Numbered from the stretch's first letter, positions 1 through 5,959 are shown. The stretch is 12,104 nucleotides of DNA from Bacillota bacterium (GCA_017474705.1 JAFVHC010000259.1:1-12104), one strand, 5' to 3'. Notes: generated by a model from the letters alone, not told the origin. Numbers and translations: made by a program.

Positions 1-150
1 AAAGAATTGAGTGCTCTTGGACTTACGATCGACAGTGTCCTGCAGGACAACGATGCGTATCACGCGCTGCAGAAAGTCGGCGGTCTGATCATGACCGGGC
101 CCACGGGCACCAACGTCAACGATGTAGCCGTCGCGCTGCTTCAGATCTGA
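1..150 (+). CDS. Glycerate 2-kinase (MOFRL family), C-terminal fragment
   Basis: This is the last 49 codons of a gene that begins before the window; the reading frame is open from base 1 and ends in TGA at 148-150. The protein end contains DAYHAL followed by LIMTGPTGTNVNDVAVALL. The TGPTGTNVND signature is characteristic of the C-terminal MOFRL domain of ATP-dependent glycerate kinases, also annotated as hydroxypyruvate reductase/TtuD-like. These enzymes phosphorylate D-glycerate to 2-phosphoglycerate, feeding glyoxylate, tartrate, serine or sugar-acid breakdown into glycolysis. Only the C-terminus is visible, so the N-terminal kinase domain and its nucleotide-binding residues cannot be judged. 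A strong hairpin follows 12 nt after the stop. The family call is fairly secure; the exact substrate position (2- rather than 3-phosphoglycerate product) is family knowledge, not something visible here. Confidence 0.82.
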   Translation, partial: KELSALGLTIDSVLQDNDAYHALQKVGGLIMTGPTGTNVNDVAVALLQI

Positions 151-161
151 AGTCAAAATAC

Positions 162-196
162 AACAAGCCCCCGGTCATAACTGCCGGGGGCTTGTT
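162..196 (+). terminator. Perfect 13-bp hairpin after glycerate kinase (terminator or attenuator-like)
   Basis: AACAAGCCCCCGG (162-174) and CCGGGGGCTTGTT (184-196) are exact reverse complements around a 9-nt loop. Right after the stem the + strand reads AACACGGG, so there is no free U-tract; the T residues lie inside the stem. On the other strand the stem is followed by GTATTTT. It could be a leaky terminator of the kinase gene or an intercistronic RNA-stabilising hairpin, because the ribosome binding site of the next gene begins only about 6 nt downstream and I see no promoter between them. Confidence 0.7.
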
Positions 197-213
197 AACA
201 CGGGAGGATATCC

Positions 214-456
214 ATGGATCGTCATTACGCTTTTTTTCAACACACCGCTTGTGAGTTCTTCCCCTGTCACACAGGGGCAGACCCAGAGAATTTCAACTGT
301 CTGTTCTGCTACTGTCCTCTGTACGCTTTGGGCGTAAAGTGCGGCGGTGATTTCACTGTGTTGGAAAATGGGATCAAGGACTGCAGCCATTGTCTCTTCC
401 CGCATAAGAAGGAAAATTACGATCTGATCATTGAACGGTTGAAGGAATTGTATTGA
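214..456 (+). CDS. Small cysteine-rich metal-binding protein (cysteine-rich small domain family)
   Basis: The 80-aa protein has eight cysteines (13, 18, 29, 32, 34, 43, 57, 60) in the pattern C-x4-CH, then CLFCYCPLY (29-37), CGG (43-45) and DCSHCLFPH (56-64). The histidines at 19 and 64 are also placed to bind metal. This matches the Pfam family 'cysteine-rich small domain', found as stand-alone proteins in Clostridia and other anaerobes and thought to bind zinc or an iron-sulfur cluster. The function is not established. The start is fixed by GGGAGG at 202-207, 6 nt before the ATG. The gene lies 63 nt after the glycerate kinase gene, separated by a hairpin, so it may be read through from it. 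No clear terminator follows; the first palindrome array begins 44 nt after the stop. Confidence 0.85.
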   Translation: MDRHYAFFQHTACEFFPCHTGADPENFNCLFCYCPLYALGVKCGGDFTVLENGIKDCSHCLFPHKKENYDLIIERLKELY

Positions 457-479
457 AATACCGGCCTACAAACTATTAT
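453..479 (+). promoter_or_regulatory. Weak candidate promoter reading into palindrome array 1
   Basis: TTGAAA (453-458) and TATTAT (474-479) each differ from the sigma-70/sigma-A consensus at one position, but the spacer is only 15 nt, shorter than the usual 16-18. The -35 box overlaps the stop codon of the cysteine-rich gene. A start near 486 would place the first palindrome about 15 nt into the transcript. The short spacer and the AT-rich context mean this could easily be chance. Confidence 0.25.
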
Positions 480-500
480 ATCGACCAAGGCTTCCTCCTT

Positions 501-799
501 TACCCACATTTTGTTATTATTTAGCCCGTTCTGTGGGTATCAGCTCATGTATGAACATCCTAACACACCCACATATTGTTATGATTTGGCTAGTTGTGTG
601 GGTATCAGACCTTGAACCAGAGCCTCCCCATACCCACATATTGTCACTATTTGGCCAACAATGTGGGTATCGATCCTTCAATGAGCGGCCTAACCTACCC
701 ACATTTTTCATTTTTTTGCCCAACCATGTGGGTATCTGTCCTGATACGGACACCTTAATATACCTACATTGGGTTATGATTTGACCAGTTATGTAGGTA
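501..799. repeat. Palindrome array 1: five 39-nt inverted repeats, exact 65-bp period
   Basis: Five units lie at 501-539, 566-604, 631-669, 696-734 and 761-799, every start exactly 65 bp after the last. Each has 9-nt arms (consensus TACCCACAT and ATGTGGGTA) whose starts are always 30 nt apart, and a 21-nt centre of consensus close to TTGTTATGATTTGGCCAGTT. Units 3, 4 and 5 have perfect 9-bp arms; unit 1 pairs over 8 bp; unit 2 has 7 Watson-Crick pairs plus a G-T pair. Unit 5 carries TACCTACAT and ATGTAGGTA, a paired change that keeps the stem. The 26-nt spacers are diverged but share a TC start and a CC near position 20, as if the whole 65-bp unit was once duplicated. This is not a standard CRISPR, because the repeats differ too much from each other. 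The array fills the gap between a rightward gene and the terminator of a leftward operon. Function unknown. Confidence 0.9.
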
Positions 800-832
800 T
801 TGCGTATGTTCAGTCATAAACAACTGTCTGTT

Positions 833-873
833 TTTCTGCTTCTGGGTATTATCAAGCTCCTCCAAAGCAGAAA
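833..873. other. Isolated long hairpin beside array 1
   Basis: TTTCTGCTT (833-841) pairs with AAGCAGAAA (865-873). With one bulged C at 842 the stem extends by TGG (843-845) with CCA (862-864), giving about 12 bp around a 16-nt loop. Neither strand has a U-tract after it, so it does not look like an intrinsic terminator. Its overall size, 41 nt with about 9-nt outer arms, resembles the neighbouring array units although the sequence differs. It lies 5 nt from the terminator of the leftward operon. Confidence 0.5.
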
Positions 874-878
874 TTAAA

Positions 879-916
879 AGGGAGTGTGCAAACGATCGAC
901 TCGTTTCACGCTCCCT
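879..916 (-). terminator. Intrinsic terminator of the leftward BKACE operon
   Basis: Read on the minus strand, AGGGAGCGTGAAACGA and TCGTTTGCACACTCCCT form a stem of about 16 bp with one bulged base and one G-T pair around a 5-nt loop. It is followed by TTTAATTT. It starts 11 nt after the stop codon of the last operon gene. Length, position and T-rich tail fit a Rho-independent terminator. Confidence 0.85.
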
Positions 917-927
917 GATTTGTTTAT

Positions 928-1749
928 TCAGTAAATACCGATCAAAGCTCTTGCTTCTGACGGTGTCATGGGCCGGCCGCCGGTCTCACGGACCAGCTCC
1001 GCCGCGCGCGCCACGATCGGCGCGTTGGTATCCACGCGAGTCTCCGGATCCAGATAGTCCGAATCCTCAAAGCCGACGCGCACCGAGTCCGCTCCCAATT
1101 CCAGCGCGTAGCGCATCATGTCCCAATCTTTACGGGCCGACTGGGTGTAACCCCATAAAGGCGCATCGTCAGCGAACGTAACGTTCAGGAAGCTCAGCAT
1201 GTGATCCAAGGCCGCTTTCGTCGCCGGCATCTCGCCCTCATGGCCGAAGACCAGCGCGAACAGCAACGGATCTTTAAGACCAAACTTTTCCTGCAGCTGG
1301 CGCACCGTGTGGATCATGCCCAGCTCGAAAACTTCGATCTCCGGCACTTTTCCGCCATCCAGCAGGCTTTGTACACAGTACTCCACTTCCCGGATGGGGT
1401 TGCGGTAGACCGCCTGCCCCAGGTTCACCGAGCCGACGTTCAGGCTGACAGCTTCCACCAAATCTTCATGGCAGGGCACGCAGCGTTCTTCGATGGTCAG
1501 TTCGGAAACACCGCCGGTGGATACTTCGATGATGATATCACACAAGGCCCGGATACGGCGGATGGTTTCCGCCAGCAGCGAGAAATCCGGGGTCAGAGCG
1601 CCGTTTTCATCCCTGACGTGCAGGTGGACCATGGCCGCGCCGGCCTGATAGCACTGGAATACGTCTTCGGCGATCGCCTGCGGATCGATCTTGTGCGGCA
1701 CCGCACTGACCGGTGCCACAGATATCAGAACTTTATGCTGGTCACTCAT
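928..1749 (-). CDS. Beta-keto acid cleavage enzyme (BKACE, DUF849; Kce-like)
   Basis: The 273-aa protein has the full length and layout of the BKACE family, typified by 3-keto-5-aminohexanoate cleavage enzyme. These are Zn-dependent TIM barrels that condense a beta-keto acid with acetyl-CoA, giving acetoacetate and a new acyl-CoA. Visible landmarks are the N-terminal ISVAPV strand, the metal site HLH (His42, His44) in MVHLHVRDENG, the SLNVGSVN strand (102-109), PEIEVFELG (136-144) and RVGFED with Glu228, which corresponds to the third zinc ligand. Substrate range differs widely within the family, so a lysine-fermentation role should not be assumed: no other lysine-fermentation genes are in view. 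It is the last gene of the leftward operon; its ATG shares ATGA with the stop of the racemase-family gene. Its Shine-Dalgarno (AAAGGG) is weak and distant, so translation is probably coupled. Confidence 0.9.
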   Translation of the reverse strand: MSDQHKVLISVAPVSAVPHKIDPQAIAEDVFQCYQAGAAMVHLHVRDENGALTPDFSLLAETIRRIRALCDIIIEVSTGGVSELTIEERCVPCHEDLVEAVSLNVGSVNLGQAVYRNPIREVEYCVQSLLDGGKVPEIEVFELGMIHTVRQLQEKFGLKDPLLFALVFGHEGEMPATKAALDHMLSFLNVTFADDAPLWGYTQSARKDWDMMRYALELGADSVRVGFEDSDYLDPETRVDTNAPIVARAAELVRETGGRPMTPSEARALIGIY

Positions 1750-2420
1750 GCGATCAGCCCTTTTTTGACTAAAGCTTCTTTCAACGCCGCAGCTCCGAAG
1801 CGCGGGCTGGAAAGCACGACTTTACCGGTCTTCTCCGCGATATAAGCCTCACAATAGGCCATGCTGCCCTGCGCGAATACGATCACATCGACCTGGTCCT
1901 TGATCTGCTCTGCGCAGGCAAGCATCCGCTCACGGAATTCCTCCTGGTTCAGGCCAAAAGCGCCATCTACCAGACACTCAGTGATCTCCACGGCCTTGCC
2001 CATCTCCCGGGCCACACGGCGCACCGTCCCACAGGTCGGAGCCAAGGTCGTCGGCAGCGTGGCCATCACCCCGATGCGGGTGCCGCGGCGTACTGCCTCC
2101 CGGCACATGTCTTCGTCGATCCGGACGATCGGCACGCCCAGATACCTGGCGGCATCCTGTGCACAATCAGCGACTTCTCCCACAGACGAGCACACATTCA
2201 GGATGGCGTCGCAGCCTTCCGTAACCGCGTTCATGAACATGCGGATCAACCGGGCGGCCGGTGCCCCGGTCACATAACCCGCCGCACGCACATCTGCCAG
2301 GATCGACGGATCCTGCTGTTCAAAAACTTCGATCTCCGACCCCAGCTGCTCACGTACCACACGATTCACGTCCGCGATCAGTTCCGGCGTCGTGCTGGTG
2401 TAAACGATTCCGATCTTCAT
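1746..2420 (-). CDS. Aspartate/glutamate racemase-superfamily protein
   Basis: The 224-aa protein starts MKIGIVYTS and has the two-domain architecture of the Asp/Glu/hydantoin racemase superfamily. The first catalytic-type cysteine is visible as Cys77 in NVCSSVG. The second, normally in a GC motif near the C-terminus, is replaced by FAQGSMAY (182-189), as in branches of the superfamily annotated only as 'Asp/Glu racemase family', so two-base racemisation is not certain; an isomerase or lyase role is possible. An upstream in-frame ATG at 2495 would add 25 residues inside msrA; I chose 2420 because AAGGAG (2429-2434) lies 8 nt before it, the superfamily begins there, and the ATG shares ATGA with the msrA stop. 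Its stop likewise overlaps the start of the BKACE gene, tying the two functions together. Confidence 0.82.
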   Translation of the reverse strand: MKIGIVYTSTTPELIADVNRVVREQLGSEIEVFEQQDPSILADVRAAGYVTGAPAARLIRMFMNAVTEGCDAILNVCSSVGEVADCAQDAARYLGVPIVRIDEDMCREAVRRGTRIGVMATLPTTLAPTCGTVRRVAREMGKAVEITECLVDGAFGLNQEEFRERMLACAEQIKDQVDVIVFAQGSMAYCEAYIAEKTGKVVLSSPRFGAAALKEALVKKGLIA

Positions 2421-2950
2421 AGTTGGTTCTCCTTGATATATTCTCTTAAATCCAGCGTGCGTGCCCAAAGGATCTGCTCCAAGGGCACATGGCAATAGCC
2501 GCCGGGCCGTTTGTCCAGATACTTCTGATGGTCCTCTTCCGCCGGGTAGAAGGCGGAAAGGGGCTCCACCGCCAGGGCCAGAGGCGCTTCATACTGCGTC
2601 GCCAGCCATCCCACCATCTCCGTGATGACAGGCAGGTCAGATGCGTCTTCATAAAAGATACCGGTGCGGTACTGGTAGCCCACGTCATGCCCCTGTCGAT
2701 CGACCTGCGTCGGATCGATGATCCGGAAGAACAGGTGCAGCAGCACGTGCAGCGGGAGCACCGTCTCATCATAGGTCACGCGGCAGGTCTCGGTATGACC
2801 GGTATCTCCGGCACAGACCTGCTTATAGGAAGGCGCTACCGCACCTCCGTTGGCAAAGCCGACTTCTGTTTCCAGGATACCGGGCAGCTGATCGACGTAC
2901 TTCTGTACGCCCCAGTAGCAGCCGCCGGCCAGATAGATCGTTTTACTCAT
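2417..2950 (-). CDS. msrA: Peptide-methionine (S)-S-oxide reductase MsrA
   Basis: The 177-aa protein reduces methionine-S-sulfoxide, free or in proteins, in the cytoplasm. The catalytic motif is GGCYWG with Cys11; most MsrA proteins have F where Y is seen, a mild variant. Other family landmarks are DPTQVDRQGHDVGYQYRTGIFY (80-100), AEEDHQKYL (137-145) and Cys153 in GGYCHV, a probable resolving cysteine. No MsrB domain is fused. The start ATG shares ATGA with the stop of the PAP2 gene upstream, and AAAGGTGA lies just before it. It is the third gene of the five-gene leftward operon. MsrA is often a passenger in unrelated operons, so its presence says little about the operon's metabolic role. Confidence 0.95.
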   Translation of the reverse strand: MSKTIYLAGGCYWGVQKYVDQLPGILETEVGFANGGAVAPSYKQVCAGDTGHTETCRVTYDETVLPLHVLLHLFFRIIDPTQVDRQGHDVGYQYRTGIFYEDASDLPVITEMVGWLATQYEAPLALAVEPLSAFYPAEEDHQKYLDKRPGGYCHVPLEQILWARTLDLREYIKENQL

Positions 2951-3885
2951 GATTTCACCTTTTCCACATATTTAAAGATCATAGGATACACGCCGATGGC
3001 AATGAAAGTCACGATGCTGTATCGGATGGTCCGCACCAGGAAGGCGCCGGCCGTCTGAGACTCCAGAAAACTCTTCGAAAACGGCAGTTTCAGCACGGTG
3101 TTCAGCACATAATAGATCAGACCGCCGCCGAGGATCCGCAGGAAGCACCACAGGATGCTCTTCGCACCATTGAGATCCACACTCTTGAACCGGACGAACC
3201 GTTCCTCGAACGGTATCGCGAGGAAGAAGCCGATCATCAGACCGAGGGCGGAATAGTAATCGTTCGTATGGCAGTAGAAGATGCCGGAACAGGACAGCAG
3301 GACCAGCAAGAGATGGAACAGCCATCGATTGCGGATCTTTTTCTGCAGCCAGGGCACCAGGAAGATGATCATAAGACCGACGGCCCAGCCCACCAATACG
3401 TCCGTCGGATAGTGCACGCCCAGCATGACCCGGGACAGGCCGACCACGAAGGTCAGTACGCATGCTCCGATCTGCAGGGCTTTTCCGGACTTTTCATACC
3501 GGGCGATCGATCCGTAGATCGTCGTACTATTCATGGCGTGGCCACTCGGGAAAGAATACCCCTGCGCCGCCACGTCATAGATGTCCGCCGTGGAATCTGC
3601 CGCTTTCAGGCACCGGATCCCGGGATGATCCATATACGGCCGGCGCCGCATCACCACATTCTTTAAAAGCGGATTCAATACGACACAGAGCACGATATTG
3701 GTACCGGCACGTTTTCCCAACTCTTTATCATAACACCAATAGATGAAGCCCATCACGATGATGAGGATCAATTCTTCACCAAAGTTGGTGATCAACGACA
3801 TCAGCCATGTCAGTGCCGGCCCCATCACGCTTTGCAGTGCCATAATAAAAGATGGTTCCCAAGGGAAAAACATCGTATTACCCAT
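2947..3885 (-). CDS. Membrane PAP2-family phosphatase
   Basis: The 312-aa protein carries all three parts of the acid phosphatase/PAP2 signature: K-x6-RP at 75-83 (KNVVMRRRP), PSGH at 113-116 and SR-x5-H-x3-D at 151-162 (SRVMLGVHYPTD). Several hydrophobic segments flank and follow these motifs, so it is an integral membrane enzyme. It probably dephosphorylates a lipid phosphate such as phosphatidic acid, undecaprenyl diphosphate or a lipid-like pyrophosphate; the substrate cannot be read from sequence. About 130 residues follow the signature, longer than minimal PAP2 proteins, with extra membrane segments and a conserved-looking ERFVRF loop. The start is supported by AAGGAG (3891-3896), which overlaps the stop codon of the upstream permease gene. 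Confidence 0.9.
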   Translation of the reverse strand: MGNTMFFPWEPSFIMALQSVMGPALTWLMSLITNFGEELILIIVMGFIYWCYDKELGKRAGTNIVLCVVLNPLLKNVVMRRRPYMDHPGIRCLKAADSTADIYDVAAQGYSFPSGHAMNSTTIYGSIARYEKSGKALQIGACVLTFVVGLSRVMLGVHYPTDVLVGWAVGLMIIFLVPWLQKKIRNRWLFHLLLVLLSCSGIFYCHTNDYYSALGLMIGFFLAIPFEERFVRFKSVDLNGAKSILWCFLRILGGGLIYYVLNTVLKLPFSKSFLESQTAGAFLVRTIRYSIVTFIAIGVYPMIFKYVEKVKS

Positions 3886-3894
3886 ATCTTCTCC

Positions 3895-4815
3895 TTATAC
3901 TCCACAGATCATAACTACGAGAGGTACCGTCAGGATCGATACCAAGGTCGTGAAAAACACGTTCTTCGCCGCCGTTTTCTCGGTGAGGCCGAATTCGGTC
4001 GCAAACAGGACGCTGGTGTTGGCCACCGGCATCGCCATAAGCACCAGCATGATACCGCGGATCATGGGATCCGCTGTCACCAGCCGGATCAGCGGCCACA
4101 ACGCAAGCGGCAGCAGGATCTGCTTGACCACGGTGAAGGGATACATGTGCCAATCGTTGAAAACTTCTTTCAGCGGGATCTGCCCCAGCGTGGCGCCGAT
4201 CAGCAGCATAGCCAGAGGCGTCGTCAGGTTGCCGATGGTGCGGACCAATTCGCATACCGGATCCGGCAGCCGGACTTTCAAAAGATAAAACACGATCGCC
4301 ATTGCGGAGAACAGGATTCCGGGAGACAGCAGTTTTTTCGGGGTGAAGGGGGCTTTGCTGCCGCTGCCGCGATGGATCAGCCAGATGCCCAGCGTAAAAC
4401 CGGACACATTGAACATGATATTGAAGATAGAAGTATAGAACACTCCGATATCCCCATAGACCGCCCGGATGACCGGATACCCCATGAAACCGATGTTGGA
4501 ATAGGCCATCATGAAGGCATACAGGCCTTCTTCCTGTTTAGGAAAGCGCATAAGCTTCGCAACGCCCAGCGTCACGAACGGAAGGACCAGGAACATGACC
4601 ACCGCCAGGCCGAACAAATAAAAGACCAGGGCGTTGTCACTGCCCTCCGCCCCCAGCACGGCACTGAGGATCAAGGCGGGCAGCGTGACGTTCACCACGA
4701 TCTTGTTCATCCGTTTGGTGAAATCCGCGTTCATGACGTCGCGCTTGCATAGTATATAACCAATGATCAGAATGGAGAACAGCTGCACCATCTGACTGAA
4801 GATCGGACCCGTCAT
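3895..4815 (-). CDS. AEC (auxin efflux carrier) family permease
   Basis: The roughly 306-aa protein is hydrophobic throughout with about ten membrane segments. It shows the family's landmarks: NVTLPALILS near residue 42, SNIGFMGYP near 109, NLTTPLAMLLIGATLG in the C-terminal half and MPVANTSVLFATEFG near the end. AEC-family proteins move organic acids such as malate or malonate, or other anions. The start is uncertain by one codon: tandem ATGs lie at 4816-4818 and 4813-4815, with GAAAGAGG (4823-4830) 4 or 7 nt upstream respectively; the second is better spaced. A longer in-frame start at 4893 would run through the promoter. It is the first gene of the leftward operon, so it may supply the substrate used by the racemase-family and BKACE enzymes; that link is inference. 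Confidence 0.88.
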   Translation of the reverse strand: MTGPIFSQMVQLFSILIIGYILCKRDVMNADFTKRMNKIVVNVTLPALILSAVLGAEGSDNALVFYLFGLAVVMFLVLPFVTLGVAKLMRFPKQEEGLYAFMMAYSNIGFMGYPVIRAVYGDIGVFYTSIFNIMFNVSGFTLGIWLIHRGSGSKAPFTPKKLLSPGILFSAMAIVFYLLKVRLPDPVCELVRTIGNLTTPLAMLLIGATLGQIPLKEVFNDWHMYPFTVVKQILLPLALWPLIRLVTADPMIRGIMLVLMAMPVANTSVLFATEFGLTEKTAAKNVFFTTLVSILTVPLVVMICGV

Positions 4816-4848
4816 CATATAACCTCTTTCCGTAAAAATCCAAAGATA

Positions 4849-4877
4849 ATTATAGTGCGGAGAATTTTGCCCGTCAA
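4849..4877 (-). promoter_or_regulatory. Strong promoter of the leftward five-gene operon
   Basis: Read on the minus strand, TTGACG (4877-4872), a 17-nt spacer and a perfect TATAAT (4854-4849) match a sigma-A promoter. Transcription would start near 4842, giving a leader of about 25 nt before the AEC permease start. Its -35 box touches the -35 box of the divergent promoter. Confidence 0.85.
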
Positions 4878-4906
4878 TTGATTTTTCAGCCAAATCGTGG
4901 TACTAT
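4878..4906 (+). promoter_or_regulatory. Divergent promoter of the Gln-rich membrane protein gene
   Basis: TTGATT (4878-4883), a 17-nt spacer and TACTAT (4901-4906; four of six consensus bases) precede the rightward gene. Transcription would start near 4913, about 25 nt before its ATG. The two divergent -35 boxes are immediately adjacent and form the palindrome TCAATTGA (4874-4881), so polymerase binding at one should hinder the other. Confidence 0.7.
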
Positions 4907-4937
4907 AGTACATCATAAAGCAAAGGATCCTACATAT

Positions 4938-5825
4938 ATGTCACTTCTTATATTTTTCATCGTCTTTTTCCTGCTGCGCGGCGCGACTCCGCGTGACCAG
5001 CGCAAAAGCGATGTCATCAAATTGTTGATCGGTCTGTATATCGCTTCCGCCGTGCTCTCCAGCGTCATGCCGGCTCTGACCGGTGTCGCAGGCCTCGCCT
5101 TCATCGGATTCATCATCTACCGGCTCGTCCGCAAAAGCCAGCAGAAGACGCGCGACTATCAGAATCAGCAGCAGCAGACCTACAACGACACGCATGGGTA
5201 TCAGGAGCCTACCGCCGGCTACCGTCAGGCGCAGGCCGGCACGGGCAGCTACAGCTATACCAGCGGCACCGCCCGCACCCACAGCTCCATCCTGCCGCAT
5301 CAGGCCAACAAACGTCTGAAGATCGTCCGCAACTTCAACAAGAAGTTCAACCTGGCGCTCACCGACGAGCAGATGGACCGCATCGTCAACTCTTCCTACA
5401 TGTCCGAGACCTGGAAGCGTGAGGTCGAAGCCATGACGGTCAAATACAACTCCGTCTATGAATGGTTCCAGGGCGAGACCCGCTACCTGCGCGCCTATCT
5501 GTACGCCTTCAACGTGCAGGAAGTCTCCTCTGACATCACCCAACAGGAGCAGATCTGCATGCACGCTTTCGAACAGGTCTGGAGCTATGCAGACTCCATG
5601 AACCATCTGTCCCTGGAGGAACGCATCCGTAAAGTCAACGACACCTATTTCACCAAGTTCGACAACAACACGTTCATGATCGCCTATCGTTTCCTGGAGG
5701 CGCGCGGCCGCAAGCATAAACTGGACGCGATGGATCCCATCCAGACCGGCGACGATATGGAGGATCTGAAAAAGAAGTATGACCATACCGCCGGGCAAAG
5801 CGGCGGGCAGGCCATGGGACATTGA
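4938..5825 (+). CDS. Uncharacterised membrane-anchored protein with Gln-rich linker
   Basis: I do not recognise this 295-aa protein. Residues 1-13 and about 28-62 are hydrophobic, suggesting two or three membrane segments at the N-terminus. A low-complexity Gln/Tyr/Gly/Thr-rich stretch follows (about 68-115, including NQQQQTYND), then a charged, probably helical soluble domain (about 120-285) with KRLKIVRNFNKKFNLALTDEQMDRIV and EEWF/RYLRAYLYAFN-like amphipathic stretches, and a Gly-rich tail. This layout suggests a membrane tether holding a helical domain in the cytoplasm. The start at 4938 was chosen over the in-frame ATG at 4878, which would lie inside the promoter; AAAGGA (4922-4927) is 10 nt upstream. 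The gene stands alone, with its own promoter and terminator. No function is assigned. Confidence 0.8.
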   Translation: MSLLIFFIVFFLLRGATPRDQRKSDVIKLLIGLYIASAVLSSVMPALTGVAGLAFIGFIIYRLVRKSQQKTRDYQNQQQQTYNDTHGYQEPTAGYRQAQAGTGSYSYTSGTARTHSSILPHQANKRLKIVRNFNKKFNLALTDEQMDRIVNSSYMSETWKREVEAMTVKYNSVYEWFQGETRYLRAYLYAFNVQEVSSDITQQEQICMHAFEQVWSYADSMNHLSLEERIRKVNDTYFTKFDNNTFMIAYRFLEARGRKHKLDAMDPIQTGDDMEDLKKKYDHTAGQSGGQAMGH

Positions 5826-5831
5826 TCTTTC

Positions 5832-5860
5832 AGGAGCGGGCTTTAGGTCCGCTCCTTTTT
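5832..5860 (+). terminator. Intrinsic terminator after the Gln-rich membrane protein gene
   Basis: AGGAGCGG (5832-5839) pairs with CCGCTCCT (5849-5856) around a 9-nt loop and runs into TTTTT (5856-5860) then ATT. It begins 7 nt after the stop codon. This is a standard Rho-independent terminator. Confidence 0.9.
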
Positions 5861-5874
5861 ATTGCCATTCCGCC

Positions 5875-5904
5875 TTGACGCCTTCGGACGGCTTATGATA
5901 CAGT
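5875..5904 (+). promoter_or_regulatory. Probable promoter of the AKR-azlCD operon
   Basis: TTGACG (5875-5880) lies 18 nt before TACAGT (5899-5904), which is preceded by TGA (5896-5898), an extended -10 arrangement. A start near 5911 would leave a leader of about 30-50 nt. The -35 box is good, the -10 moderate. Confidence 0.55.
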
Positions 5905-5959
5905 ATCTGCAGAGCATCCCCAAAGAGGTTTATGCAATATGGAAAAGGGGGCATTTTTT

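Noticed and set aside
517..784. Overlapping open frames of about 80 codons on both strands across array 1
   Set aside because: They run through the palindromes, have no ribosome binding site and show no protein-like composition; since the 65-bp period is not a multiple of three, they are chance frames.
501..799. CRISPR array
   Set aside because: Repeats differ from each other at many positions, spacers resemble each other, unit geometry is that of diverged tandem palindromes, and no cas gene is in the window.
501..799. Integron attC sites
   Set aside because: No captured cassettes lie between the units, no integrase gene is visible, and the 26-nt spacers are too short for cassettes.
2421..2495. 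N-terminal extension of the racemase-family protein from the ATG at 2495
   Set aside because: The extra 25 residues overlap msrA and are unlike the family, whereas the ATG at 2420 has a well-placed AAGGAG and an ATGA overlap.
3832..4752. 306-codon frame on the plus strand
   Set aside because: It is antisense to the AEC permease and PAP2 genes; its His/Gln/Arg-rich translation is typical of antisense frames.
4941..5822. 293-codon frame on the minus strand
   Set aside because: It is antisense to the Gln-rich membrane protein gene, which has promoter, ribosome binding site and terminator on the plus strand.
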